A DNA stretch of 64,000 bases from Amycolatopsis sp. NBC_00345. Its GTDB lineage: Bacteria > Actinomycetota > Actinomycetes > Mycobacteriales > Pseudonocardiaceae. The notes under the pieces are model-generated. The model ran no database searches and was not told the origin of the DNA. It saw only the letters and a list, made by a program, of their open reading frames with translations. Below, one piece after another: positions 41,401-48,461 of the stretch; the stretch's first letter is position 1; each line of letters starts with the position of its first letter. Position numbers and translations under genes: made by a program. Location: contig NZ_CP107995.1 in NCBI RefSeq assembly GCF_036116635.1, forward strand, positions 4,092,001 to 4,156,000. Reading direction: 5' to 3'.

Positions 41401-42366
41401 GGTCATCTGCGCGGCGCAGGCGACGACGGTGGCCTCGGTGGGGCCGTAGGTGTTCCACACCTCGCGGCCCTCGACGGCCACGCGCTCGGCCAGCTCCGGC
41501 GGGCAGGCCTCGCCGCCGAAGATGAGCAGGCGGACGTCCTCCAGCGCGTCGGCGGGCCACAGCGCGGCCAGCGTCGGCACGGTGGACACGACGGTGATGC
41601 CCTGCGCGACCAGCCACGGGCCGAGGTCCACGCCGGTGCGGACGAGCGCGCGCGGGGCGGGCACCAGGCAGGCGCCGTGCCGCCACGCGAGCCACATCTC
41701 CTCGCAGGAGGCGTCGAACGCGACGCTCAGGCCCGCGAGCACGCGGTCGCCGGGGCCGATCGGCTCGTCGGCGAGGAACAGCTGCGCCTCGGCGTCGACG
41801 AAAGCCGCGGCCGAGGCGTGCGTGACCGCGACGCCCTTGGGCTTGCCGGTGGAGCCGGAGGTGAAGATGATCCAGGCGTCGTCGGCCGGTCCCGGCCGCC
41901 CGTCACACCCGCCTGGGGTGCCGTGCACGGTGATGACGCCGTCGGTCGCGACGGCGGCGACGCCCGCCTCGCCGAAGACCAGCGCGGCGCGTTCCTCGGG
42001 GTCGTCCGCGTCGACCGGCACATAGGCGGCGCCGACGGACAGGGTGGCGAGGATCGCGACGTACAGCTCGGCGGTGCCCGACGAGACGCGGATGCCGACC
42101 CGGTCGCCCAGGCCGACGCCGTGCCCGCGCAGGCGGCCGGCGTAGACGTCGACCTCTTCGAGCAGCCTGCGGTAGGTCAGCGTGGTGGTGCCGTCGTCGA
42201 CGGCGGGGGCGTTGGGGTGCTCCGCGGCCGTGGCGGCCAGCACGTCGAGCAGGGTGCGCTCGACGGCGCCGGGCCCGGAGCGGAACAGGGCGGGCGGGGC
42301 GACGAACGCGAGCGGGAACTCCGCGACAGCGGCGAAAGCGCTGTCGTGGTCGGCAGTCAAGGTCAC
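38476..42366 (-). CDS. Pls/PosA family NRPS-like synthetase (poly-amino acid synthetase type)
   Basis: 1296 aa from GTG 42366; an upstream GTG at 42453 would add 29 residues. Order: adenylation domain to about 510 (FTSGSTGKPKG, NTYGPTE, SGKVDRAALP), a thiolation domain with DFFTHGGGSL (Ser carries phosphopantetheine), then about six TM helices interleaved with three left-handed beta-helix/condensation-like domains (RIGAEARIGARSTLFPGARV). There is no condensation or thioesterase domain. This is the plan of epsilon-poly-lysine synthetase Pls. By eye the specificity residues are D, A, E, S, I, G, T, V, V and K, close to lysine codes; Glu at position 239 fits a basic amino acid. The product is not proven. 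Confidence 0.9.
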   Translation of the reverse strand: MTLTADHDSAFAAVAEFPLAFVAPPALFRSGPGAVERTLLDVLAATAAEHPNAPAVDDGTTTLTYRRLLEEVDVYAGRLRGHGVGLGDRVGIRVSSGTAELYVAILATLSVGAAYVPVDADDPEERAALVFGEAGVAAVATDGVITVHGTPGGCDGRPGPADDAWIIFTSGSTGKPKGVAVTHASAAAFVDAEAQLFLADEPIGPGDRVLAGLSVAFDASCEEMWLAWRHGACLVPAPRALVRTGVDLGPWLVAQGITVVSTVPTLAALWPADALEDVRLLIFGGEACPPELAERVAVEGREVWNTYGPTEATVVACAAQMTGEGPVRIGLPLAGWQLAVVNDEGEPVAMGETGELVIGGVGLARYLDAAKDAEKFAPLPSLGWSRAYRSGDMVRAESEGLLFLGRLDEQVKLGGRRIELGEVDSALQSLPGVQGAAAAVRRTKAGNQVLVGYVVPAAGTELDLDDAATRLRGQLPAALVPLLAVVEDLPTRTSGKVDRAALPWPLSTVDAGAAGLSATEAWLAEGWAEILGVTAASPKADFFTHGGGSLTAAQLIARIRTRHPEVSVNDIYQYPKLGALATHLDALSGQETERREIAPTPRRAGVIQTLLMIPLMGLAGLRWASLAAAASNVLALSGFGWAPTLNWAWLVLAWLVLFSPAGRIAIAAGGARMLLSGVRPGSYPRGGSVHLRLWTAEKLAEFSGADSVAGASWMTTYAKALGARISRDVDLHSPPPVTGFLKLGRGAAIEPEVDLSGHWVDGDLVHIGKIRIGAEARIGARSTLFPGARVGKGAEIAAGSTVRGAVPGGQHWAGSPAARTTKDALKWPSSRPPRSRFWSSVYGVSSFVLGVLPGIAALPGVAVLGYAIAGTTTPGAALAQALVFVPVATIAYFLAYALLVLAGVRALGIGLVEGYHPVHGRLAWQVWATERLMGMAREGLFPLYASLFTPVWLRLLGAKVGRNVEASTVLALPKMTKVDSGAFLADDTMVATYELGHGWLHVAPARIGKQAFLGNSGMTAPGRSVPKRGLVGVLSSTPLKAKKGSSYLGMPPLPVRRAVGDSDTSRTYTPALHLKAARAFVELCRIVPVMCAVALTVGVATGLMALASVFGFAVAALLAGPLLLVAGIVAALTATMMKWLLVGKFRAIEHPLWSSFVWRNELADTFVEALAVPWLIGSVGGTPLLPAWLRTMGVKIGRGVWLETYWLPESDLVRLGDGATINRGCVVQTHLFHDRIMSMSPVTLDEGATLGPHGIVLPGASIGARTTVGPGSLVTRGDAVPADGRWLGNPISAWRR

Positions 42367-42465
42367 AGCGTGGCCCCGGCCGGTCGAACGGGGACCCGTT
42401 TCGAACGGGAGACGTGCAGCATCGGATCGAGGGCGCGCAAGCCCATCACTCACCTTCCGCGAGCT

Positions 42466-42490
42466 TCATTCGGGCTGGCTCTCCGAATGA
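42466..42490. promoter_or_regulatory. inverted repeat in the Pls-like gene's leader
   Basis: TCATTCGG (42466-42473) and CCGAATGA (42483-42490) flank a 9-base spacer, upstream of both possible starts of the synthetase gene. TAGGGT on the minus strand (42518 to 42513) is a possible -10. Operator role is inferred. Confidence 0.4.
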
Positions 42491-42594
42491 GGCGCCCGGG
42501 TGCAGGCCATCCACCCTACGGCAACATGAAGCCCAGGTAGCGCAAGGGTCACGGTTGAGTGTCGGACATCACCGGCCCCTGACCAGGCAAAGCA

Positions 42595-42628
42595 GGTCCG
42601 CCGGGGCGCCTGGGCACCCCGGCGGACC
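42595..42628 (-). terminator. terminator of the cmk-plsC-der operon
   Basis: Perfect 12-bp stem GGTCCGCCGGGG / CCCCGGCGGACC with a 10-base loop, starting 11 bases after the der stop codon. Only a short TTT follows, as often in actinomycetes. Confidence 0.75.
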
Positions 42629-42638
42629 GGTGAAAATC

Positions 42639-44126
42639 TCAGCGGTTCTTGGAGGCCTTGCCGCCGGCCTTCGGGCGCGCCTTCTTCTCGCGGACGCGCA
42701 CGTTCACCCGGACGGGGCTGCCGTCGAAGCCGAACCGCTCACGGAACTTGCGCTCGATGAACCGGCGGTACCCGGCCTCGAGGAAGCCCGTGGTGAACAG
42801 CACCAGCGTCGGCGGCCGGATGCCGGCCTGCGTCGCGAAGAGCACCTTCGGCTGCTTGCCACTGCGCACCGGCGGCGGGGTCGCGGCGATGAGGTCGGCC
42901 AGCCAGCCGTTCAGCTGGCCGGTCGGCACCCGCTGGTCCCACGACTTGAGCGAGGTCCGCAGCGCCGGCGCGAGCTTGCGCACCGAGCGCCCGGTGAGCG
43001 CGGAGATGTTGACCTTCTCCGCCCACGGCACCCGCACCAGGCCGCGGTCGAGCTCGCGCACCATGGCGTGGCGGCGGTCCTCGTCCACCAGGTCCCACTT
43101 GTTGAACGCCAGCACGCACGCGCGGCCGGCCTCGACCACCATGGTGAGCACGCGCAGGTCCTGTTCGGACAGTGGCTCGGCGGCGTCCAGCATCACGATC
43201 GCGACCTCGGCCGCGTCGATCGCCGTCTTGGTGCGCAGCGAGGCGTAGTACTCGGCGCCGTTGGCGGAGTTGACCCGCTTGCGCAGGCCGGCGGTGTCGA
43301 CGAACCGCCAGGTCTCGCCGTCCAGCTCGACCAGCGAGTCGACCGGGTCGACGGTGGTGCCGGCGACCGAGTCGACCACCGAGCGCTGCTCGCCGGAGAG
43401 CTTGTTGAGCAGGCTGGACTTGCCGACGTTCGGCTTGCCCACCAGCGCCACGCGCCGGGGCCCGGCGGTGGCCCGCTCGCCCTCGCGCGGGGCCGAGGGC
43501 AGGGCCTTCACGATCGCGTCGAGCAGGTCGCCCGAGCTGCGCCCGTGCAGCGCGCTGACCGGGTGCGGCTCGCCGAGGCCCAGCGACCACAGCGACGCGG
43601 TGTCGGACAGCAGCCGGTCGTCGTCGACCTTGTTCGCGGCCAGCAGCACCGGTTTCTTCGAGCGCCGCAGCACCCGCGAGACGGCCTCGTCGGTGGTCGT
43701 GGCGCCCACCGAGGCGTCGATCACGAGCAGCACCGCGTCGGCGGCCGCCATCGCCAGCTCGGCCTGTTCGGCCACCGCGGCCTGCAGGCCGGTGGCGTCG
43801 GGCTCCCAGCCGCCGGTGTCGAGGAGCGTGAAGCGGCGCCCGCCCCAGTACGCGTCGTACGCGACCCGGTCGCGCGTCACCCCGGGCACGTCCTGCACCA
43901 CGGCTTCGCGGCGGCCGAGGATCCGGTTGACCAAAGTGGACTTGCCCACGTTGGGGCGGCCCACCACGGCGAGCACCGGCTGGGCGAGGTTCGCCTCGTC
44001 GGCCGCCTCGCCCGCCTCGATCTGCGCGTCGAGCGCGGCGAACTCGGTCTCGTCGGACCACGTGCCGTCGACCTCGCCGACGCCGTCGAGTTCCGCTTCC
44101 GCCGAGGCGGGTTCAAAGCCTGTCAT
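42639..44126 (-). CDS. der: ribosome biogenesis GTPase Der (EngA)
   Basis: 495 aa from ATG 44126; a GTG at 44141 right after the plsC stop is an alternative. Two GTPase domains in tandem: GRPNVGKST with DTGGW and NKVD, then GKPNVGKSS with DTAGL and NKWD, followed by a KH-like C-terminal domain ending in a Lys-rich tail. It acts in 50S subunit assembly. Last gene of the cmk-plsC-der operon; the same cmk-der pairing exists in Mycobacterium tuberculosis. Confidence 0.96.
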   Translation of the reverse strand: MTGFEPASAEAELDGVGEVDGTWSDETEFAALDAQIEAGEAADEANLAQPVLAVVGRPNVGKSTLVNRILGRREAVVQDVPGVTRDRVAYDAYWGGRRFTLLDTGGWEPDATGLQAAVAEQAELAMAAADAVLLVIDASVGATTTDEAVSRVLRRSKKPVLLAANKVDDDRLLSDTASLWSLGLGEPHPVSALHGRSSGDLLDAIVKALPSAPREGERATAGPRRVALVGKPNVGKSSLLNKLSGEQRSVVDSVAGTTVDPVDSLVELDGETWRFVDTAGLRKRVNSANGAEYYASLRTKTAIDAAEVAIVMLDAAEPLSEQDLRVLTMVVEAGRACVLAFNKWDLVDEDRRHAMVRELDRGLVRVPWAEKVNISALTGRSVRKLAPALRTSLKSWDQRVPTGQLNGWLADLIAATPPPVRSGKQPKVLFATQAGIRPPTLVLFTTGFLEAGYRRFIERKFRERFGFDGSPVRVNVRVREKKARPKAGGKASKNR

Positions 44127-44141
44127 CGTTTCCCACTTCAC

Positions 44142-44801
44142 CTACGGCGAGCCGATTCGGTTCTCGGCCCGCCAATCGTCCAAAGTCTTCACGAGCGCCG
44201 CGAGCTCCCCGCGGAGCTCCTCGGTGCCCTGGTCGAGCCCCGTCCGGCCGGGCCCCACCTTCGGCGTGAACGGCTCCCCCACGAGGATGTCCACGCGCGG
44301 GCGCCAGCGCCGCTTGCCGTCCGCGGGCTTCAGCGTCCCGCGGGTGGCGACCGGCAGCACCGTCGCACCCCCCGAGCGCACCAGCCACGCGGCGCCGCGC
44401 TCGGCCACGCCCACGTCACCGGACCCGCGCGTGCCCTCGGGGAAGATCCCGACGACGCCGCCCGCCTTCAGCACGCCGACCGCGGTCATCAGCGGCTTGC
44501 GGTCGATCTCGCCGCGCTTGACCGGGATCTGGCCGATCGCCCGCAGGAACCGCCCGGCGGCGCCCTTGAACATCTCGTCCTTGACCAGGAACGCCGAACG
44601 CCGCGGCAGCATTCCGAAGATCAGCTGCGGCTCGATCATGGAGCTGTGGTTGGCGACCACCACCACCGGCCCGGTGGCGGGCATCCGCTCACGGCCGTGC
44701 ACGCGGATCCGGAACGCCGACCGCAGATGGTACCGGGCGAAGACCCGGCCCGCGTCGTGCAGGAGGCCGATCGCGCCCTCGGGGAGAGCGCTACCGGTCA
44801 C
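44142..44801 (-). CDS. plsC: 1-acyl-sn-glycerol-3-phosphate acyltransferase
   Basis: 219 aa, GTG start overlapping the cmk stop (GTGA). The acyltransferase block I reads NHSSMIEPQL, an HX4E in place of the classic HX4D; block III is FPEGTRGSGDVG and block IV resembles VLPVATRGT. It transfers an acyl chain to lysophosphatidic acid at the membrane, probably in phospholipid synthesis. The Glu for Asp change keeps an acidic residue and may be normal for this actinobacterial group. Confidence 0.9.
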   Translation of the reverse strand: MTGSALPEGAIGLLHDAGRVFARYHLRSAFRIRVHGRERMPATGPVVVVANHSSMIEPQLIFGMLPRRSAFLVKDEMFKGAAGRFLRAIGQIPVKRGEIDRKPLMTAVGVLKAGGVVGIFPEGTRGSGDVGVAERGAAWLVRSGGATVLPVATRGTLKPADGKRRWRPRVDILVGEPFTPKVGPGRTGLDQGTEELRGELAALVKTLDDWRAENRIGSP

Positions 44802-45583
44802 CGCGCGACCTCGGCCCCGTTGACCTCGGCGGCCCCGGCGGCTTCGGTTGTTCCGATGGCACTGCCGGCTTCGGCGTCGCAGCCGTCGAGCAGGCCGCGA
44901 CGGCAGGCGAGCTCGGACAGCGCCACGATCACCTGGTCGATGCTCAGCTCCGAGGTGTCGACCGGCACCGCGTCCTCGGCCGCGCGCAGCGGCGACGTCG
45001 CGCGCGTCGAGTCGAGGTGGTCGCGGCGCTCCACGGACTCGCGCGCGGCCTCGACCGAGGACTGCCGACCGGCGGCGCTGTCCTGGCCGCTGCGGCGCGC
45101 GGCGCGGACGTCGGCGGAGGCGGTGAGGTAGACCTTCAGCGGCGACTCGGGCGCGACGACCGTGCCGATGTCCCGGCCCTCCACCACGATGCCGCCGGTC
45201 TCGGCCAGCACGTCGGCGATGATCCGGCGCTGGCGTGACACGAGCAGCTCCCGCACCTGCGGCACCGCCGAAACGGCCGAAACCGCCTGCGTGACCTCGG
45301 GGCCGCGGATGTCGGCGGAGACGTCCTCGCCGGCCAGCCGCAGCTCCGGCCGGTCCGGGGTGGTGCCGATGGTGAAGTCGGCGTCGTGCGCGCGGTGGCC
45401 CACGGCGTCGGAGTCGGCCGGGTCGTCGCCGGCGCGCAGCACCGCGAGCGTCACGATGCGGTACATCGCGCCGGTGTCGAGGTAACCCGCGCCGAGCCGG
45501 GCGGCGAGCTTGCGCGCGACCGTGGTCTTGCCGGTTCCCGACGGGCCGTCCAGCGCCACCACACCACGTAGGGCTCCCGTCAC
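44798..45583 (-). CDS. cmk: (d)CMP kinase
   Basis: 261 aa, GTG start. The P-loop is ALDGPSGTGKTTVARKLA, then GYLDTGAMYR, the GRDIGTVVAP motif and a lid with RRSGQD. It phosphorylates CMP and dCMP. A C-terminal tail of about 35 residues rich in Ala, Glu and Gly extends past the usual end. It leads the cmk-plsC-der operon. Confidence 0.95.
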   Translation of the reverse strand: MTGALRGVVALDGPSGTGKTTVARKLAARLGAGYLDTGAMYRIVTLAVLRAGDDPADSDAVGHRAHDADFTIGTTPDRPELRLAGEDVSADIRGPEVTQAVSAVSAVPQVRELLVSRQRRIIADVLAETGGIVVEGRDIGTVVAPESPLKVYLTASADVRAARRSGQDSAAGRQSSVEAARESVERRDHLDSTRATSPLRAAEDAVPVDTSELSIDQVIVALSELACRRGLLDGCDAEAGSAIGTTEAAGAAEVNGAEVAR

Positions 45584-45664
45584 CGATACTCTCCTCGCGT
45601 CGTCCTGCTCACCGTCTTCTCGCGTTACATTCTGCCCGCCGCCCGTCCCGGCCGGTCAGGCGGC

Positions 45665-46219
45665 TCACCCGCCGAAGCGGGCCACCAGCAGCGCCAGCCG
45701 TTCGGCGCGGTGCCCGGGGCTCAGGCGGCCGCCGCGGCCGAGGGTGACCAAGCCGTGCAGCGCGGCCCAGAACGTCTCGGTCAGGGCCCCCGGGTCCTGG
45801 CCGTCCGCGACCGGCTCGATGACCGCCTGCATCGCGGCGAACGCCGCGCGCAGGGCTGGTGGCGCGTCTTCGGTGGCGAAGGGCAGGTCGGACGCCAGCG
45901 TGAACATCGCGTCGTAGAGGGCGGGCTTCTCGTCCGCGAAGGCGACGTACGCCTCGGCGACCCCGCGAATGCCGCCGTCACCGACCTTGCCCACGTGCTC
46001 GGCGAACTCGGCGCAGCCTTCCAGCACCGCGGCCGACATGATCGCGTCCTTGCCCGCGAAATGGCTGTACAGCACGGGCTGGCTGTATTCGATCAGCGCC
46101 GCCAGCCGTCGCGTGGTGACGGCGCCCCAGCCTTCCGCCTCGGCGAGCTCACGGGCGGCGGTGACGATCCGCTGCTCCCGTTCCGACCGGTCGCGCTCCC
46201 GGCGCAGTCGCTGGTTCAT
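45665..46219 (-). CDS. TetR family transcriptional regulator
   Basis: 184 aa. HTH at about residues 15-60: IVTAARELAEAEGWGAVTTRRLAALIEYSQPVLYSHFAGKDAI, followed by a TetR_C-type domain with FWAALHGLVTLGRGGRL. It is divergent from the DUF4267 membrane protein gene; three CTAGC-N3-GCTA palindromes lie between the two start codons, so it is expected to repress both itself and that gene. Confidence 0.92.
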   Translation of the reverse strand: MNQRLRRERDRSEREQRIVTAARELAEAEGWGAVTTRRLAALIEYSQPVLYSHFAGKDAIMSAAVLEGCAEFAEHVGKVGDGGIRGVAEAYVAFADEKPALYDAMFTLASDLPFATEDAPPALRAAFAAMQAVIEPVADGQDPGALTETFWAALHGLVTLGRGGRLSPGHRAERLALLVARFGG

Positions 46220-46228
46220 GACCGGATT

Positions 46229-46291
46229 CTAGCACTGCTAGACAAACTAGCGGCGCTAAGTTAGCGTCGACAGCATTCCTAGCAACGCTAG
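46229..46291. promoter_or_regulatory. three TetR operators
   Basis: CTAGCACTGCTAG (46229-46241), CTAGCGGCGCTAA (46247-46259) and CTAGCAACGCTAG (46279-46291) share the form CTAGC-N3-GCTAG, with centres 18 and 32 bp apart. They fill the gap between the divergent TetR and DUF4267 genes; the last one lies just before the GGAGGAA ribosome site. Confidence 0.85.
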
Positions 46292-46309
46292 ATCCTTGGA
46301 GGAACCACC

Positions 46310-46678
46310 ATGCTCGTCACCGCCTACGTCCTCGCCGGCCTCGTCGGGATCGGGATCATCTACGTCGGCCTCAGCTACCTGTTCGCCCCGGAGAAGACCG
46401 CGAAGGGCTTCGGCCTGGCCACGATCCCCACCGGCACCACGGCGTTCTTCCAGATCAAGGGCGTCCGGGACATCGGGACCGGCCTCGTGGTGGGCGCGGC
46501 CATGCTGGCGGGCGGGCCGCACGTGGTCGGCTGGGTCCTGCTCGCCGAGGCGTTCATCCCCGTCGGCGACATGCTGATCATCTTGCGCCACAAGGGAAGC
46601 CGCGCCGTGGCGTTCGGCGTCCACGGGCTCACGGCCGCCGTGATGGTCGTGACCACGTTGCTGCTCGTGCTCGGCTGA
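46310..46678 (+). CDS. DUF4267 small membrane protein
   Basis: 122 aa with four hydrophobic segments. It begins MLVTAYVLAGLVGIGIIYVG and has FAPEKTAKGFGLATIP and KGVRDIGTGLVVGAAML, the signature of DUF4267. Function unknown. GGAGGAA precedes the ATG. Expression should follow the divergent TetR, whose operators cover its promoter region. Confidence 0.88.
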   Translation: MLVTAYVLAGLVGIGIIYVGLSYLFAPEKTAKGFGLATIPTGTTAFFQIKGVRDIGTGLVVGAAMLAGGPHVVGWVLLAEAFIPVGDMLIILRHKGSRAVAFGVHGLTAAVMVVTTLLLVLG

Positions 46679-46713
46679 GCCGTGCGAAACGGACAATGGG
46701 TTACCGTGACAGG

Positions 46714-47196
46714 GTGAACGTCGAAGTCACCCCTCTGCCCGGAATCGGTGTCCGTAAGGACTTCGCCACCCGTAACGGCCGCCGCATCGGCGTCGTGACC
46801 CAGCGGGACGGCCAGATCGAGCTGATCGTCTCGAAGTCCGACGACCCGGACGCCTGCCTCGCCTCGCTGCCGCTGACCCCCGACGAGGCGGGCGCGCTGG
46901 CCAACCTGCTGGGCGCGCCGCAGCTGGTCGCGCAGCTCAACGAGGAGCACCGCGAGCTGCCGGGGATCAACACCAAGCAGCTGCCGATCACCTCGACCAG
47001 CCCGTTCGACGGCCGGACGCTCGGTGACACGGCGATGCGCACGCGCACCAGCGTTTCGGTGGTCGCGGTGATGCGGGCGGGCCAGGTGCACCCGTCGCCG
47101 ACCCCGGACTTCACGTTCACCGCGGGCGACCTGCTGGTCGCGGTCGGGACTTCCGAAGGACTGGAAGCCGCCGCCAAGATCCTCAAGCACGGCTGA
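46714..47196 (+). CDS. KhtT-like regulatory subunit of a K+/H+ antiporter
   Basis: 160 aa from GTG 46714, with TACCGT 6 bases upstream (possible leaderless -10). The N-terminal part begins NVEVTPLPGIGVRKDFATRNGR, and the C-terminal RCK_C (TrkA-C) domain spans about 80-160 with LGDTAMRTRTSVSVVAVMR and FTAGDLLVAVGT. Such subunits bind a nucleotide such as c-di-AMP and gate the membrane partner, which is encoded next with a one-base overlap (TGATG). Confidence 0.88.
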   Translation: MNVEVTPLPGIGVRKDFATRNGRRIGVVTQRDGQIELIVSKSDDPDACLASLPLTPDEAGALANLLGAPQLVAQLNEEHRELPGINTKQLPITSTSPFDGRTLGDTAMRTRTSVSVVAVMRAGQVHPSPTPDFTFTAGDLLVAVGTSEGLEAAAKILKHG

Positions 47197-48392
47197 TGGA
47201 TCACACCGCACTGTCCTTGATCGAACTCGGAGCGGTCTTCTTCGGCCTCGGCGTGCTCGGCCGGCTCGCCGGCCGGATCGGCCTCTCCCCTATCCCGCTC
47301 TACCTGATCGGCGGCCTGTGCTTCGGCTCCGGCGGGCTGATCCCGCTCACCGACATCGGCGACTTCACCCACCTGGCCAGCGAGATCGGCGTGGTGCTGC
47401 TGCTTTTGCTGCTGGGGCTGGAGTACTCGGCGGCCGAGCTGTTCACCGGCCTGCGCAGCTCGTGGATGGCGGGCCTGCTCGACATCGTGCTGAACGCGGC
47501 GCCCGGCGCGGCGGTGGCGCTGCTGCTGGGCTGGGGCCCGATCGGCGCGATCGTGATGGGCGGCGTCACCTACATCTCCTCGTCCGGGATCATCGCGAAG
47601 GTGCTGGGCGACCTCGGCCGGCTCGGTAACCGCGAGACGCCGGTGGTGCTCTCCATCCTCGTGTTCGAGGACCTGGTGATGGCGCTCTACCTGCCGATCC
47701 TCACCGCGATCCTGGGCGGGGTGAGCTTCTTCGGCGGGCTGGAGGCGGTCGGCATCTCGCTGCTGGTGATCACCGTGGTGCTGGTGATCGCGCTGAAGTT
47801 CGGCCGGTACGTCTCCGCGCTCGTGGACAGCGACGACCGCGAGGTGTTCCTGCTCAAGATCCTCGGCGCGGCCCTGCTCGTGGCCGGCCTCGCCTCGGCG
47901 ATGCAGGTCTCGGCGGCGGTCGGCGCGTTCCTGCTCGGCATCGCGGTCTCCGGGTCGACGGCGCACAACGCGACCCGGCTGCTCGAGCCGCTGCGGGACC
48001 TGTTCGCCGCGGTGTTCTTCGTGGTGTTCGGCCTGAACACGAACCCGGCGTCGATCCCGCCGGTGCTCGGCTGGGCCGTGGTGCTCGCCGTGGTGACGAC
48101 GCTGACGAAGGTCGCCACCGGCTGGTGGGCCGCGCGAAGACAGGGCATCGGGAAGCTCGGCCGGTCCCGGGCCGGGGCCGCGCTGGTGGCCAGGGGCGAG
48201 TTCTCGATCGTCATCGCCGGGCTCGCCGTGACGGCGGGCGCGGTCGACGGCGAACTCGCCGCACTGGCCACGGCGTACGTGCTGCTGATGGCGATCCTCG
48301 GCCCGACCGCGGCCCGGATCGTCGAGCCCGTGGCCAAAGCGCTGCAACGGAAGAAGGCGGCCGCCAAGACCGCCCCGGTGACGACCAACTGA
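47196..48392 (+). CDS. cation:proton antiporter, CPA2 family (KhtU-like)
   Basis: 398 aa with about twelve TM helices. It starts DHTALSLIELGAVFFGLGVLGRLAGRIG and carries GGVTYISSSGIIAKVL and LVFEDLVMALYLPIL, the conserved ion-path regions of Kef/KhtU exchangers. It ends in a short Lys/Ala-rich tail with no TrkA-N domain; regulation comes from the separate KhtT-like subunit. It probably exports K+ or Na+ in exchange for H+. Confidence 0.9.
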   Translation: MDHTALSLIELGAVFFGLGVLGRLAGRIGLSPIPLYLIGGLCFGSGGLIPLTDIGDFTHLASEIGVVLLLLLLGLEYSAAELFTGLRSSWMAGLLDIVLNAAPGAAVALLLGWGPIGAIVMGGVTYISSSGIIAKVLGDLGRLGNRETPVVLSILVFEDLVMALYLPILTAILGGVSFFGGLEAVGISLLVITVVLVIALKFGRYVSALVDSDDREVFLLKILGAALLVAGLASAMQVSAAVGAFLLGIAVSGSTAHNATRLLEPLRDLFAAVFFVVFGLNTNPASIPPVLGWAVVLAVVTTLTKVATGWWAARRQGIGKLGRSRAGAALVARGEFSIVIAGLAVTAGAVDGELAALATAYVLLMAILGPTAARIVEPVAKALQRKKAAAKTAPVTTN

Positions 48393-48393
48393 C

Positions 48394-48446
48394 GCCCTGA
48401 AGGCCACCATGAGGGCATTTCGGACCCTCATGGTGGCCTTCAGGGA
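48394..48446. repeat. dispersed palindromic element R1, copy 3
   Basis: The best copy: 21 bp of perfect complementarity between arms 48394-48415 and 48425-48446 around a 9-base loop. It starts one base after the antiporter stop codon and ends 15 bases before the end of the convergent X-Pro peptidase gene, an ideal place for a two-way terminator. Confidence 0.88.
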
Positions 48447-48461
48447 TAGCGGCCGACCGGG

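Noticed and set aside
42367..42453. Earlier GTG start for the Pls-like gene
   Set aside because: The extra 29 residues show no similarity to the family N-terminus and lack a ribosome site, although the later GTG also has none, so this remains open.
38272..42540. 1422-codon plus-strand frame
   Set aside because: Antisense to the Pls-like synthetase; His/Gln/Arg/Gly-rich shadow without any recognisable fold.
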